DNA from: Bacteroidales bacterium | GTDB lineage: Bacteria > Bacteroidota > Bacteroidia > Bacteroidales > UBA932 | Assembly (NCBI GenBank): GCA_017415715.1 | Contig: JAFQFD010000046.1 | Span: forward strand, 1-64,000 | DNA length: 64,000 nt | Direction: 5' to 3' | Program-made: the position numbers and the translations under genes | Notes under the pieces: generated by a model | What the model was told of the DNA's origin: nothing | Database searches by the model: none | What the model saw: the letters and a program-made list of their open reading frames with translations, nothing else | Part shown: positions 1-8,214 of the stretch, piece after piece | How the letters are laid out: the number at the start of each line of letters is the position of its first letter | Position numbering within the stretch: position 1 is the stretch's first letter

Positions 1-498
1 AATAACAATTGTCTCATCTAGCAAGTCATGACATTCCTTTTCGCGGAACGTATATTCTGAAATATACCTGTCCTTCCAGTACTCCTTGTCCGGATGATCT
101 ATGTCCACTCCCATCAGTCCGATGAGGTAGACTGGCGGGACGTCATAGTCAAATCCGGTCTTGTTCTGTCTGTCATATGCCCTGCTCGCATAGCTGACGC
201 ATCGCTTGAACCACGACTTCTCTCTGTATCGTTGCGTCTCCACGATGAACTTCGCGCCCGAGGCGTCGCTGCACATGAAGTCGTACTTGAATTCCTTGCT
301 CTGCCCGATGACGGGTCCCTGATGCTCCGTCGGCTGATAATAGATCTCCTTGATCTGTCTGTGCTTCGGAAGCATAGTGTTCAGCAGTGCCATCACCGCC
401 TCCTTGTTGCTCTCGTCCCCGAAGAATGCCTTGAAACCTCCGTTGCTGAGTATGTCCACATACTTCTGCTCTCTCTCTTCATGAATCTTATTTCCCAT
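1..498 (-). CDS. Rpn/PD-(D/E)XK nuclease family transposase-like protein (3' end outside window)
   Basis: The reverse strand reads open from an ATG at 498 to the window edge (166 codons, no stop), so the C-terminus is missing. It begins MGNKIHEEREQKYVDILSN and has the core of the PD-(D/E)XK family found in Rpn recombination-promoting nucleases: an Asp in KYDFMCSDASG about 10 residues before FIVETQRYREKSW, giving the D...ExQ active site. A helix of the form SYASRAYDRQ follows, as usual in this family (about 280-310 residues when complete). Known members are DNA endonucleases linked to RecA-independent recombination; many are annotated as transposases although they do not look like IS elements. 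It is alone here, transcribed away from the rest of the window. Confidence 0.8.
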   Translation of the reverse strand, partial: MGNKIHEEREQKYVDILSNGGFKAFFGDESNKEAVMALLNTMLPKHRQIKEIYYQPTEHQGPVIGQSKEFKYDFMCSDASGAKFIVETQRYREKSWFKRCVSYASRAYDRQNKTGFDYDVPPVYLIGLMGVDIDHPDKEYWKDRYISEYTFREKECHDLLDETIVI

Positions 499-1070
499 AA
501 CAAAAAAATTAAAGTTTACAGGAGCAAAGTTCGGGAGTCTGTGTCAGATGCTATGTAAAATAAAGAAAAACAGACGTTTACGAATTTTATAATTCCGGGA
601 TTTCGTCACACATAGACGCTTTTCGTCACATTTTTCTTTTTCTTATAATTTTTTCTTTTTTTAGGGCGCCAATTTATCTTCCCCTGACAACCCTTCCGAC
701 ATTAATGCAGAACCATCGCCAGGCATAGTCGGAGACCAAGCGCACTCTAGGGGTATTTCTGCCCTTGGTCTCTACATTTTGTGGGGTACCAAGGGCATTT
801 CGATAGTGTTTCTGCTCTTGGTCTCTTAACTACTGGAAGGTATGATGTACACTTCTGGGCATAATTGTACGCGAAACCTCCAATTTTGTGGGTATCAAGT
901 ACATTCAGATGTGTTTTCGTCCTCGATACCTGCAAATAGAACGGTATCGAGGACGATTATAGACTTTATCTTACTAGATGCAATTCCATCTCTTCCTCGG
1001 TCAATGGTACACAGCATCCATCATATACACTATCATCAACAACACCAGCCGGTATGAGCGCTGAAACTTT
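499..1070. other. Gene-free stretch with hairpin repeats
   Basis: No convincing gene in about 570 bases on either strand; short open frames here have no family resemblance and overlap the repeats. An AT-rich tract (570-665) precedes the Rpn-like gene start on the minus strand and may hold its promoter. From 760 to 956 there is an array of alternating inverted repeats, listed separately. 957-1070 shows nothing clear apart from the 3' flank of the SDR gene. Confidence 0.6.
760..956. repeat. Array of alternating inverted repeats with compensatory changes
   Basis: TGCCCTTGGT (760-769) is exactly complementary to ACCAAGGGCA (788-797), which also pairs with TGCTCTTGGT (813-822) through one G-U. 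A second, diverged unit follows: GGTATCAAGT (891-900) pairs 8 of 10 with CCTCGATACC (921-930), and that arm forms a perfect 14-bp stem (917-930 with 943-956, 12-nt loop). The two units share a TTTTGTGGG lead-in (from about 777 and 885), so they look like diverged copies whose arms changed together. Function unknown; a structured RNA, terminator cluster or REP-like element are all possible. Confidence 0.65.
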
Positions 1071-1832
1071 CTATGGTCTCAGGCCGCTGCCGCCCTGGAG
1101 GGTGATGGTTTCTCCTGTGACATATTCGGCGTCGGAGCTGGCGAGGAATACGCATACGCGTCCGATGTCGTTCTTCGGGTCTGCGAAGTGGCCGAGAGGG
1201 ATGCCCTGGATGGTCTTTGCGTAGAGGTCAGGGTAGTGCTCCTTCCATTCCTGGAGGCTTTCTGTCATCGCGAGAGGGCAGATGACGTTGACTCTGACAC
1301 CGTCAGGTCCCCATTCTGCGGCAGCTACTCTTGACATGCCGCGGATGCCTTCCTTGGCTGCGGCGTATGACGACTGTCCGAGCTTGCCGAAGAGGCCGGC
1401 GCCCGATGCGAAGTTGATGACCGAGCCCTTGCTTTCCTTGAGGTATGGGAAGCATTCACGCATGTAGAAGAATGCGGCGTAGAGGCCGGAGTATATTGCG
1501 AGGTCGAAGTCTTCTCTGGTGTGCTCCACCAGCGGAAGGCCGGATTTGGACACCTGGGCGTTGTTGACGAGAGTCGTGATCTTGCCGAACTTCTCGACAG
1601 TCTTTGCCACTACGTTCTTTATTGCACTCTCGTCTGCTCCGTCCGCCACGATAGGCAGCACCTCTATTCCATATTCTTCTTCAAGCCTTTTCTTGGCGTC
1701 AAGCAGTCTTGACTCTGTCCTTCCTGTGATCACGAGATTGGAGCCTTCCTGCGCGAAGGCCTGTGCCAGGCCGAAGCCTATTCCTTTACCGCCACCGGTG
1801 ATGATGGTGACATTTCCTTCAAGTCGTTTCAT
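1071..1832 (-). CDS. SDR family NAD(P)-dependent oxidoreductase
   Basis: A 253-residue classical short-chain dehydrogenase. Visible features are the cofactor motif TGGGKGIG (residues 12-19), NNAQ (90-93), catalytic Ser143, Tyr156 and Lys160 (SSYAAAK), and the C-terminal YVTGETITLQGG typical of 3-oxoacyl-reductase or 3-hydroxy-dehydrogenase-like members. The start at 1832 (MKRLEG) fits family alignments better than an in-frame ATG 14 codons upstream, and a TACATTTG -7 box lies at 1860-1853 between the two, so the upstream start would precede transcription. Substrate cannot be told from sequence; the FabG name should not be assumed because the gene stands alone, divergent from the nucleotide-sugar operon. 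Confidence 0.85.
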   Translation of the reverse strand: MKRLEGNVTIITGGGKGIGFGLAQAFAQEGSNLVITGRTESRLLDAKKRLEEEYGIEVLPIVADGADESAIKNVVAKTVEKFGKITTLVNNAQVSKSGLPLVEHTREDFDLAIYSGLYAAFFYMRECFPYLKESKGSVINFASGAGLFGKLGQSSYAAAKEGIRGMSRVAAAEWGPDGVRVNVICPLAMTESLQEWKEHYPDLYAKTIQGIPLGHFADPKNDIGRVCVFLASSDAEYVTGETITLQGGSGLRP

Positions 1833-1883
1833 GTTCTTAATGTTTAATTGAACAAATGTACGAAATCTGTGCAATTCTTGTTA

Positions 1884-1913
1884 TTGCTATCTAATATAAA
1901 ATTGCTAATTTTG
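1884..1913 (+). promoter_or_regulatory. Promoter of the nucleotide-sugar operon
   Basis: TTG (1884-1886), a 19-base spacer and TAATTTTG (1906-1913) match the Bacteroides consensus TTTG-N19-21-TAnnTTTG. It sits about 20 bases before the ATG at 1933. Confidence 0.6.
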
Positions 1914-1932
1914 TTAGATTAAAGTTTACTAT

Positions 1933-3255
1933 ATGAAGATAGCTGTTGCAGGTACTGGATATGTGGGTCTGTCTATGGCGACGCTCTTGTCGCAGAGGCA
2001 TACCGTCACTGCTGTGGACATCGTTCCGCAGAAGGTCGAGATGATCAACCGCAGGCAGTCGCCGATACAGGATGAATACATCGAGAAATATTTCGCCGAG
2101 AAGCAGTTGGACCTTACGGCGACTCTTGACGCGGAGGCGGCATACGCCGATGCGGAGTTCGTGATCATAGCGGCGCCGACCAACTACGACCCGAAGAAGA
2201 ATTTCTTCGACACGTCAGCCGTCGAGGCGGTGATAGAGAAGGTCCTCGCGGTCAATCCCGAGGCAGTTATGGTCATCAAGTCGACCATCCCTGTGGGATA
2301 TAGCCGTTCGCTCTATGTGAAATATGCGCTTCGCTTCGCTTATGACGAGAGGCTGCGCGGAAAGAAGTTCAATCTTCTTTTCTCGCCGGAGTTCCTGCGC
2401 GAATCAAAGGCGCTGTATGACAATCTATATCCGTCACGCATCATTGTGGGCGTGCCGAAGTTCATCGACAACTTCGATGACGAGAACAGGGCGATTGCCA
2501 TGATCGCTGATTTCGACAGGCTCAATGCCGCGGCCCGTAAGTTCGCATCGCTGCTGCAGGAGGCGGCTCTGAAGGAGGATGTGCCGACGCTCATCATGGG
2601 CTTGAAGGAGGCGGAGGCCGTGAAGCTTTTTGCTAATACATACCTCGCTCTACGCGTGTCATATTTCAATGAACTGGATACATATGCAGAGGTGAAGGGG
2701 CTTGATACACAGGCTATTATAAATGGTGTCTGTCTGGATCCCCGCATCGGTGACCACTATAACAATCCGTCGTTCGGCTATGGCGGATATTGCCTGCCGA
2801 AGGACACCAAGCAGCTTCTGGCGAACTATCAGGACGTGCCGCAGGACCTTATGCGTGCAATCGTGGAGAGCAACAGGACAAGGAAGGATTTCATTGCTGA
2901 CCAGGTGCTCCAGATGGCAGGATACTATTCATATAGTGAGGGATATCATTATGACGCGGCGCAGGAGCGCAAGTGCGTCATAGGCGTTTATCGCCTGACT
3001 ATGAAGGCCAATTCTGACAATTTCCGCCAGAGTTCGATCCAAGGCGTCATGAAGCGCGTTAAGGCTAAGGGCGCGACTGTGGTCGTGTATGAACCGACTC
3101 TCGAGGACGGCACTACGTTCTTCGGAAGCCTTGTGGTGAATGATCTTGAGAAGTTCAAGGCTATGTGCGACGCGATCATAGCGAACCGCTATGATGCCGT
3201 TCTGGACGATGTGGTGGACAAGGTATATACCAGAGACGTATTCAAAAGAGACTAG
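1933..3255 (+). CDS. ugd: UDP-glucose 6-dehydrogenase family nucleotide-sugar dehydrogenase
   Basis: Oxidises UDP-glucose to UDP-glucuronate with two NAD+. The 440-residue protein starts with the NAD motif GTGYVG (residues 7-12) and carries the thiol active-site segment [11 protein letters not shown] with catalytic Cys287, followed by a C-terminal UDP-binding domain. Length and motifs fit the UDP-glucose/GDP-mannose dehydrogenase family; the uronate epimerase placed 5 bases downstream argues for UDP-glucose as substrate. It is the first gene of a tight operon (1933-6199) whose genes together would make UDP-uronic acids for surface polysaccharide. Confidence 0.88.
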   Translation: MKIAVAGTGYVGLSMATLLSQRHTVTAVDIVPQKVEMINRRQSPIQDEYIEKYFAEKQLDLTATLDAEAAYADAEFVIIAAPTNYDPKKNFFDTSAVEAVIEKVLAVNPEAVMVIKSTIPVGYSRSLYVKYALRFAYDERLRGKKFNLLFSPEFLRESKALYDNLYPSRIIVGVPKFIDNFDDENRAIAMIADFDRLNAAARKFASLLQEAALKEDVPTLIMGLKEAEAVKLFANTYLALRVSYFNELDTYAEVKGLDTQAIINGVCLDPRIGDHYNNPSFGYGGYCLPKDTKQLLANYQDVPQDLMRAIVESNRTRKDFIADQVLQMAGYYSYSEGYHYDAAQERKCVIGVYRLTMKANSDNFRQSSIQGVMKRVKAKGATVVVYEPTLEDGTTFFGSLVVNDLEKFKAMCDAIIANRYDAVLDDVVDKVYTRDVFKRD

Positions 3256-3260
3256 ATGAT

Positions 3261-4325
3261 ATGAGGATTCTTGTGACCGGAGCTGCCGGATTCATAGGCA
3301 GCAATCTTGTGAAGACGATTTTCGCGCGCGTCTGCGATGCGCAGGTCGTGGGCATAGACAATATGAATGACTACTATGACCCTGCGCTTAAGGAAGAACG
3401 TCTCTCGGAGCTGGAGCGTTATGAGGGTTTCACTTTTGTCAAAGGAAACATCGCAGACCGCCAACTTATAGATGAGACTTTCGCTTCGTTCAAGCCGGAG
3501 ATTGTCGTGAATCTTGCCGCTCAGGCGGGCGTACGCTACAGCATCACCAATCCGGATGCATATATAGAAGCCAATCTCATAGGTTTCTACAATATCCTTG
3601 AGGCTTGCCGCCACTCATACGAGCAATATGAAGGAGGCGTGCAGCATCTTGTATATGCTTCATCTTCATCGGTTTACGGATCTAATAAGAAGGTTCCGTA
3701 TTCGACGGATGACAAGGTAGACAACCCTGTTTCGCTCTATGCGGCGACGAAGAAGAGCAACGAGCTGATGGCTCATGCATACAGCAAACTATACAATATT
3801 CCTTCGACGGGACTCCGCTTCTTCACGGTGTATGGCCCCGCCGGACGTCCGGACATGGCGTATTTCGGATTTACGAACAAGCTTGTCAAGGGTGACAAGA
3901 TCCAGATATTCAATTATGGAAACTGCAAGAGGGACTTCACCTATGTCGATGACATTGTAGAGGGTGTGTTCCGCGTGATGCAGAAGGCGCCGGAGCGCCA
4001 GACAGGCGAGGACGGCCTGCCGCTGCCTCCGTATGCGGTATATAATATCGGAAACAGTTCTCCGGAGAATCTTCTGGAGTTTGTCGACATCCTTCAGCAG
4101 GAACTTGTGAGCGCTGGTGTGCTGCCGGAAGACTATGACTTTGAGGCGCATAAGGAGCTCGTGCCTATGCAGCCGGGCGATGTCCCGGTGACTTTCGCCG
4201 ATACGTCGGAGCTTGAGCGCGACTTCGGCTTCAAGCCGTCCACCTCGCTCCGCGAAGGCCTTCGCGCCTTTGCGCAGTGGTACGCGGCGTATTATGGATA
4301 TAAGAACGGTGTCAAAATAAAGTAG
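3261..4325 (+). CDS. UDP-glucuronate 4-epimerase-type NAD-dependent epimerase
   Basis: A 354-residue extended SDR with the Rossmann motif GAAGFIGSN near the N-terminus, the NMNDYYD segment typical of UDP-glucuronate epimerases, YASSSSVYG, and catalytic Tyr160/Lys164 (SLYAATKKSNE). Residues around RFFTVYGPAGRPDMA agree with the GalE/LspL-type UDP-GlcA 4-epimerase group. Expected reaction: UDP-glucuronate to UDP-galacturonate, using the product of the gene 5 bases upstream. Only 3 bases separate it from the kinase gene, so it is in the same operon. Confidence 0.88.
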   Translation: MRILVTGAAGFIGSNLVKTIFARVCDAQVVGIDNMNDYYDPALKEERLSELERYEGFTFVKGNIADRQLIDETFASFKPEIVVNLAAQAGVRYSITNPDAYIEANLIGFYNILEACRHSYEQYEGGVQHLVYASSSSVYGSNKKVPYSTDDKVDNPVSLYAATKKSNELMAHAYSKLYNIPSTGLRFFTVYGPAGRPDMAYFGFTNKLVKGDKIQIFNYGNCKRDFTYVDDIVEGVFRVMQKAPERQTGEDGLPLPPYAVYNIGNSSPENLLEFVDILQQELVSAGVLPEDYDFEAHKELVPMQPGDVPVTFADTSELERDFGFKPSTSLREGLRAFAQWYAAYYGYKNGVKIK

Positions 4326-4328
4326 ATT

Positions 4329-5471
4329 ATGGAAGGCTATCAGTATCATATCTTTTCTCCTTACCGTGTGTGTCCTCTGGGCGCGCATGTGGACCATCAG
4401 CATGGTCTTGTGACCGGTTTTGCCTTTGACAAGGGTGTGGATCTCTGGTTCAATCCGACTGAGGACGGATCCGTGTCTTTGAAGAGTCTTACTTTCGAGG
4501 GGGCAGTTTCTTTTGATGTCAGGAAACCGGTGCAGATCAAGGAAGGCAACTGGGGCGATTACGCTCGCGGAGCGAAGTATGCCCTGAAGAAGCGTTTTGA
4601 GCTTCGCAGGGGCATTGAGGGAGTGATCAAGGGCAGTCTTCCTGTGGGCGGATTGTCGAGCAGTGCTGCAGTGCTGACTGCATATGTGATGGCGCTGGCC
4701 AAGGCCAATGACATCACGCTTTCCAAGATGGAGGTCATAAGGATCGCCAGCCAGGCGGAGCGTGAGTATATAGGTCTGACCAACGGCATTCTCGACCAGG
4801 CGTGCATCGTTCTCGGAGAGAAGGATGCGCTCCTGTTCCTGGATACTGATTCAGAGCAGTATCGCATCATCAAGAAGAATCCGCGTATGCCGGAGTTTGA
4901 GATTGCGATCATATTCTCCGGTCTTACGCGCAGCCTTGTCAGCAGCGATTACAATCTCCGCGTGGCGGAGTGCAAGACTGCAGCATGGAACATGATGGCA
5001 TACACCGGAATGCCTCTGAAGTCGCTTGACAAGACCTTCCTGCGTGACATCCCGAAGGAGACATTCGAGCTGACCAAGGAGAAGATGCCACCTCGTTTCG
5101 CACGTCGTGCAGAGCATTTCTATAGCGAGTATAAGCGTGTTCGCAAGGGTGTAACTGCTTGGGAGACAGGTAATCTGGAGCTTTTCGGAAAGCTCAGTTA
5201 CGAGAGCTGCCAGAGCTCGATCAAGAATTATGAATGCGGCAGTGAGGAGCTCATAGCAATATATAACATCATGCGTCAGTGTGACGGCATCTACGGCGGC
5301 CGCTTCAGCGGCGCAGGCTTCAAGGGCGCCTGCATCGCGCTAGTGGATCCTTCGAAGAAGGACCAGATCCGCGAGCAGATCACCAGCGAGTACCTGCGCA
5401 TGTTCCCAGAGTATACAGAGTCGTTCGAGATCCATTTCTGCAAGACTGACGATGGAGCAAGATTCGTATGA
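4329..5471 (+). CDS. GHMP kinase, galacturonokinase-like (galactokinase superfamily)
   Basis: A 380-residue GHMP kinase. The sugar-binding signature of galactokinases (GRxNxIGEHTDY) appears as SPYRVCPLGAHVDHQHG, so the Glu that contacts the C6 hydroxyl of galactose is Ala19. Plant galacturonokinases have the same PYR-CPLGAH-DHQ form, which makes room for the C6 carboxylate. The phosphate loop PVGGLSSSAA (about residue 101) and C-terminal GGRFSGAGFKGACIAL are intact. The C-terminal part, including NYECGSEEL, also resembles the plant enzyme. Inferred reaction: D-galacturonate + ATP to galacturonate-1-phosphate. It overlaps the next gene by 4 bases (ATGA). Confidence 0.78.
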   Translation: MEGYQYHIFSPYRVCPLGAHVDHQHGLVTGFAFDKGVDLWFNPTEDGSVSLKSLTFEGAVSFDVRKPVQIKEGNWGDYARGAKYALKKRFELRRGIEGVIKGSLPVGGLSSSAAVLTAYVMALAKANDITLSKMEVIRIASQAEREYIGLTNGILDQACIVLGEKDALLFLDTDSEQYRIIKKNPRMPEFEIAIIFSGLTRSLVSSDYNLRVAECKTAAWNMMAYTGMPLKSLDKTFLRDIPKETFELTKEKMPPRFARRAEHFYSEYKRVRKGVTAWETGNLELFGKLSYESCQSSIKNYECGSEELIAIYNIMRQCDGIYGGRFSGAGFKGACIALVDPSKKDQIREQITSEYLRMFPEYTESFEIHFCKTDDGARFV

Positions 5472-6199
5472 AGAACATAGTTATAGCGGCAGGATACGCC
5501 ACGAGGCTTGGCGAACTGACAAAGAATTTCCCGAAGCCCCTTCTCCAGATCGGAGACTCTACGATTTTAGGCAGAATGCTTGATGACATCGACCGCATAG
5601 ACGAGATCGATGAGCATATAATCATAACCAACCATCGTTTCGCTCCTATCTTCGAGGAGTGGGCGGCGAAGCAGACCTATGTCAAGCCGGTTACAATTGT
5701 CAATGATGGTACATCGACAAATGAAACCCGTCTTGGAGCGGTCTGCGACCTGCTTTTCGCGATGGAGAAGCTCTCGCTTGACGATGATCTTCTCGTGGTT
5801 GCTGCTGATAACATCCTGATGTTCAGTTTTCAGGAGTTTGTTGATTTCGCTCGCCAGAAGGATTCGTCATGCATCATGTGCCACGAGCAGCCGAGCATCG
5901 AGAGGCTGCAGCGCACAGGCGTTGTCGTGCTTGATGCGAACAACCGCGTACTGAACATGGAAGAGAAGCCTCATGTGCCTAAATCGACATGGGCGGTGCC
6001 GCCGTTCTACATCTATCTTAAGAAGGATCTTGACCTGGTCCGTCACAGCGTGGAGAACGGCTGCGGCAAGGATGCCCCCGGCAACCTCGCACACTATATG
6101 GTAGACAACACTGTCATGCACGCCTGGCCAATGTCAGCCGGACGCTTCGACATAGGAAGCCTCGACAGCTACGAAGAAGCAAAAAAACTGTTTGGATAA
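5468..6199 (+). CDS. Sugar-1-phosphate nucleotidyltransferase
   Basis: A 243-residue NTP_transferase protein with the signature [19 protein letters not shown] at residues 7-25 and the later EEKPHVPKS segment that binds sugar phosphate. It is single-domain, without a left-handed helix acyltransferase tail. Translation is coupled to the kinase gene through an ATGA overlap, so the natural reading is that it activates the kinase product (a uronate-1-phosphate) with UTP, completing a salvage route parallel to the dehydrogenase/epimerase route. The nucleotide and sugar are inferred from context only. Confidence 0.82.
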   Translation: MKNIVIAAGYATRLGELTKNFPKPLLQIGDSTILGRMLDDIDRIDEIDEHIIITNHRFAPIFEEWAAKQTYVKPVTIVNDGTSTNETRLGAVCDLLFAMEKLSLDDDLLVVAADNILMFSFQEFVDFARQKDSSCIMCHEQPSIERLQRTGVVVLDANNRVLNMEEKPHVPKSTWAVPPFYIYLKKDLDLVRHSVENGCGKDAPGNLAHYMVDNTVMHAWPMSAGRFDIGSLDSYEEAKKLFG

Positions 6200-6200
6200 T

Positions 6201-6632
6201 ATGAAAGTAAAGATTGTAAACAAGTCGGCTTATGAGACTCCTTTTTATGCTACGGAGAAGTCGGCTGGTATGGATTTGAAGGCGAATATTACTGAGCCGA
6301 TTACGCTTGGACCTCTGGAGAGGGCTATGGTGCCGACAGGCCTTTTCATCGCCCTTCCGGACGGAACGGAGGCGCAGGTGCGTCCTCGCAGCGGCTTGGC
6401 GGCGAAGTATGGCATATCGGTGCTGAATGCCCCTGGTACCATCGATGCTGACTATAGGGGAGAGGTGAAGGTGATCCTCGTGAACTTGTCCAATGAGCCT
6501 TTCGTCGTCAATCCGGGCGAGAGGATCGCGCAGATGGTGGTGGCCCGTTACGAGAAGGTGGAATGGGACGAGGTCGAGGTGCTCGACGAGACGGAACGCG
6601 GAGCGGGCGGCTTCGGCTCAACCGGACGTTAG
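6201..6632 (+). CDS. dut: dUTP diphosphatase (dUTPase)
   Basis: Hydrolyses dUTP to dUMP and pyrophosphate, keeping uracil out of DNA and feeding thymidylate synthesis. The 143-residue protein has the five trimeric dUTPase motifs: [40 protein letters not shown] and the C-terminal [11 protein letters not shown] arm. The ATG at 6201 lies one base after the preceding stop. A TTG three codons upstream is in frame but overlaps the previous stop and is not needed. Confidence 0.95.
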   Translation: MKVKIVNKSAYETPFYATEKSAGMDLKANITEPITLGPLERAMVPTGLFIALPDGTEAQVRPRSGLAAKYGISVLNAPGTIDADYRGEVKVILVNLSNEPFVVNPGERIAQMVVARYEKVEWDEVEVLDETERGAGGFGSTGR

Positions 6633-6634
6633 TC

Positions 6635-6720
6635 CTGTCATTCCGACCGAACGTTTTACCTGTCATTCCACCGAACGTTTTACCTGTCATTCCGACCGAA
6701 CGAAGTGAGTGGAGGAATCT
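6635..6720 (+). repeat. Three tandem units of a CATTCCGA-type dispersed repeat
   Basis: Units begin at 6635, 6660 and 6684, each with CTGTCATTCC(G)ACCGAACG; the first two continue GTTTTAC and the third continues AAGTGAGTGGAGGAATC. The reverse complement of the same element, with slightly different centre, is found within murF at 7537-7586. The third unit ends in GGAGG (6711-6715), 11 bases before the murF ATG, so the repeat supplies a Shine-Dalgarno-like sequence. Confidence 0.85.
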
Positions 6721-6726
6721 ATATTT

Positions 6727-8118
6727 ATGGAAATAATATCAATATACAATAAATTCAAGGAGTGCGGAGTCGTGACCACCGACACGCGTACGCTCAAGGG
6801 CGGGGAGATGTTCTTCGCTCTGAAGGGCGAGAACTTCGACGGCAACGAGTATGCGCTGAAGGCGCTGGAGCTCGGCGCGAGATATGCTGTGGTCAACAAG
6901 TCGGCTGCAGTTGCCGCTTCTGATGATCCTCGTCTTGTGAAGGTGGAAGACACTTTGAAGACTTTGCAGGAGCTGGCGCGCTGGCACAGATCTATGACCA
7001 TTGTTGATGGCAAGCCATTGACAGTCATTGCTTTGACCGGTACCAACGGAAAGACTACAACAAAAGAACTGATCCGTGAGGTGCTGTCTGTGAAATACCG
7101 TGTGACTGCGACCGAGGGCAATCTGAACAACAGCATCGGAGTGCCTTTGACTCTGCTGCGCATCACCTCGGAGACACAGCTTGCTGTGGTGGAGATGGGC
7201 GCGAGCCACCCTGGCGACATCAAGGAGCTGGTGGAGATTGCTCTGCCGAACTATGGCCTCATCACCAATGTCGGCAAGGCTCATCTGCTCGGTTTCGGAA
7301 GTTTTGAGGGTGTGAAGAAGACCAAGGGAGAGCTGTATGACTATCTTCGCCGCACGGCTGACAAGGTGTTCATCAATGTGGACAATCCGCATCTCTGTCA
7401 GATGGCCTCGGAGCGCAATCTGCAGAGCGATCCGGAGCGTCCATATTCGCTTCTCATTCCTTATGGTCTTGAATATCAGGGGGCTGAGGTGCTGCCGTCA
7501 TCGGCGGAGGAGCCTTTCCTTCGGATTCGGCTTGGGGATTCCTCGACTTCGCTCGGAATGACAGGGGGAAATGTCGGAATGACAGGTCGTATCATTGCTA
7601 CCAACCTGGTAGGCTCATACAATGCCGACAATGTCATGGCGGCCCTTGCTGTCGGTGCGCAGTTCGGAGTTTCTCTAGAGGATGCAGTCCGTGCTATCGA
7701 GGCATATGTGCCGTCGAACAATCGTTCACAGATGACCAGGACCGAGCGCAATACTCTCATTGTGGATGCATACAATGCCAATCCTACAAGCATGGCAGCA
7801 GCGCTGGAGAACTTCTCGAATGTGTCTGCAGAGTGCAGGATCGCCATGCTCGGCGACATGCTGGAGCTTGGCGAGGACTCAGCAGCTGAGCACAAGTCTG
7901 TCGTGCAGTCTGCTCTCTCACGCGGCTTCTGCAAGGTGTTCTTTGTCGGTAAGGAGTTCGGTGCGGTATCTTCAGTAGCTGATGGTACTACTGCAATGTT
8001 CTTCAACACGTCAGACGAGCTCGCAGAGTACCTCAAGGCAAATCCGGTGTCTGGAGCGACAGTTTTGATCAAAGGATCGCGCGGTACCCGCATGGAGAAG
8101 GTCCTGCCGGTATTGTAG
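6727..8118 (+). CDS. murF: UDP-N-acetylmuramoyl-tripeptide--D-alanyl-D-alanine ligase
   Basis: Adds D-Ala-D-Ala to the UDP-MurNAc tripeptide in cytosolic peptidoglycan synthesis. The 463-residue protein shows VTTDTRTLKGGEMFFAL at the N-terminus, the ATP loop TGTNGKTTTKE (from residue 104), the LNNSIGVPLTLL segment, VVEMGASHPGDI, and the C-terminal-domain DAYNANPTSM. The start at 6727 was chosen over the in-frame GTG at 6709, which lies inside a repeat. Residues about 271-289 (GDSSTSLGMTGG and following) are encoded by an inverted copy of the dispersed repeat; the frame is kept, so the gene is probably functional with a surface-loop insertion in the central domain. Confidence 0.93.
   Translation: MEIISIYNKFKECGVVTTDTRTLKGGEMFFALKGENFDGNEYALKALELGARYAVVNKSAAVAASDDPRLVKVEDTLKTLQELARWHRSMTIVDGKPLTVIALTGTNGKTTTKELIREVLSVKYRVTATEGNLNNSIGVPLTLLRITSETQLAVVEMGASHPGDIKELVEIALPNYGLITNVGKAHLLGFGSFEGVKKTKGELYDYLRRTADKVFINVDNPHLCQMASERNLQSDPERPYSLLIPYGLEYQGAEVLPSSAEEPFLRIRLGDSSTSLGMTGGNVGMTGRIIATNLVGSYNADNVMAALAVGAQFGVSLEDAVRAIEAYVPSNNRSQMTRTERNTLIVDAYNANPTSMAAALENFSNVSAECRIAMLGDMLELGEDSAAEHKSVVQSALSRGFCKVFFVGKEFGAVSSVADGTTAMFFNTSDELAEYLKANPVSGATVLIKGSRGTRMEKVLPVL
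7537..7586 (-). repeat. Inverted copy of the CATTCCGA repeat inside murF
   Basis: GATTCCTCGACTTCGCTCGG and following AATGACAG (7537-7564), then TGTCGGAATGACAGG (7572-7586), are the reverse complement of the element seen in tandem at 6635-6720. They lie within the murF reading frame without breaking it and encode the low-complexity GDSSTSLGMTGGNVGMTGR. Confidence 0.85.
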
Positions 8119-8161
8119 CGTCTTGTGTAACTGCTTGATATCTAATATTATACATATTTAA

Positions 8162-8183
8162 GGGTCGGTTGATTAACCGGCCC
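8162..8183. terminator. Hairpin terminator between convergent murF and PAP2 genes
   Basis: GGGTCGGTT (8162-8170), loop GATT, AACCGGCCC (8175-8183): nine pairs with one G-U. The T-tract is weak in the plus direction (TTAGTC), so termination may be partial or helped by Rho. Confidence 0.6.
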
Positions 8184-8214
8184 TTAGTCGTGTAATGTAT
8201 TAATAGCTAACCTG

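Noticed and set aside
94-558. Plus-strand open frame of about 154 codons
   Set aside because: It is antisense to the Rpn-type nuclease frame, which has clear family motifs; the plus-strand translation has none.
760-956. CRISPR array
   Set aside because: Repeats are inverted and diverged, units are not direct repeats of constant length, and there are no spacers or cas genes.
842-1057. Short open frame in the gene-free stretch
   Set aside because: Lies across the inverted-repeat array and has no protein-like pattern, promoter or neighbour support.
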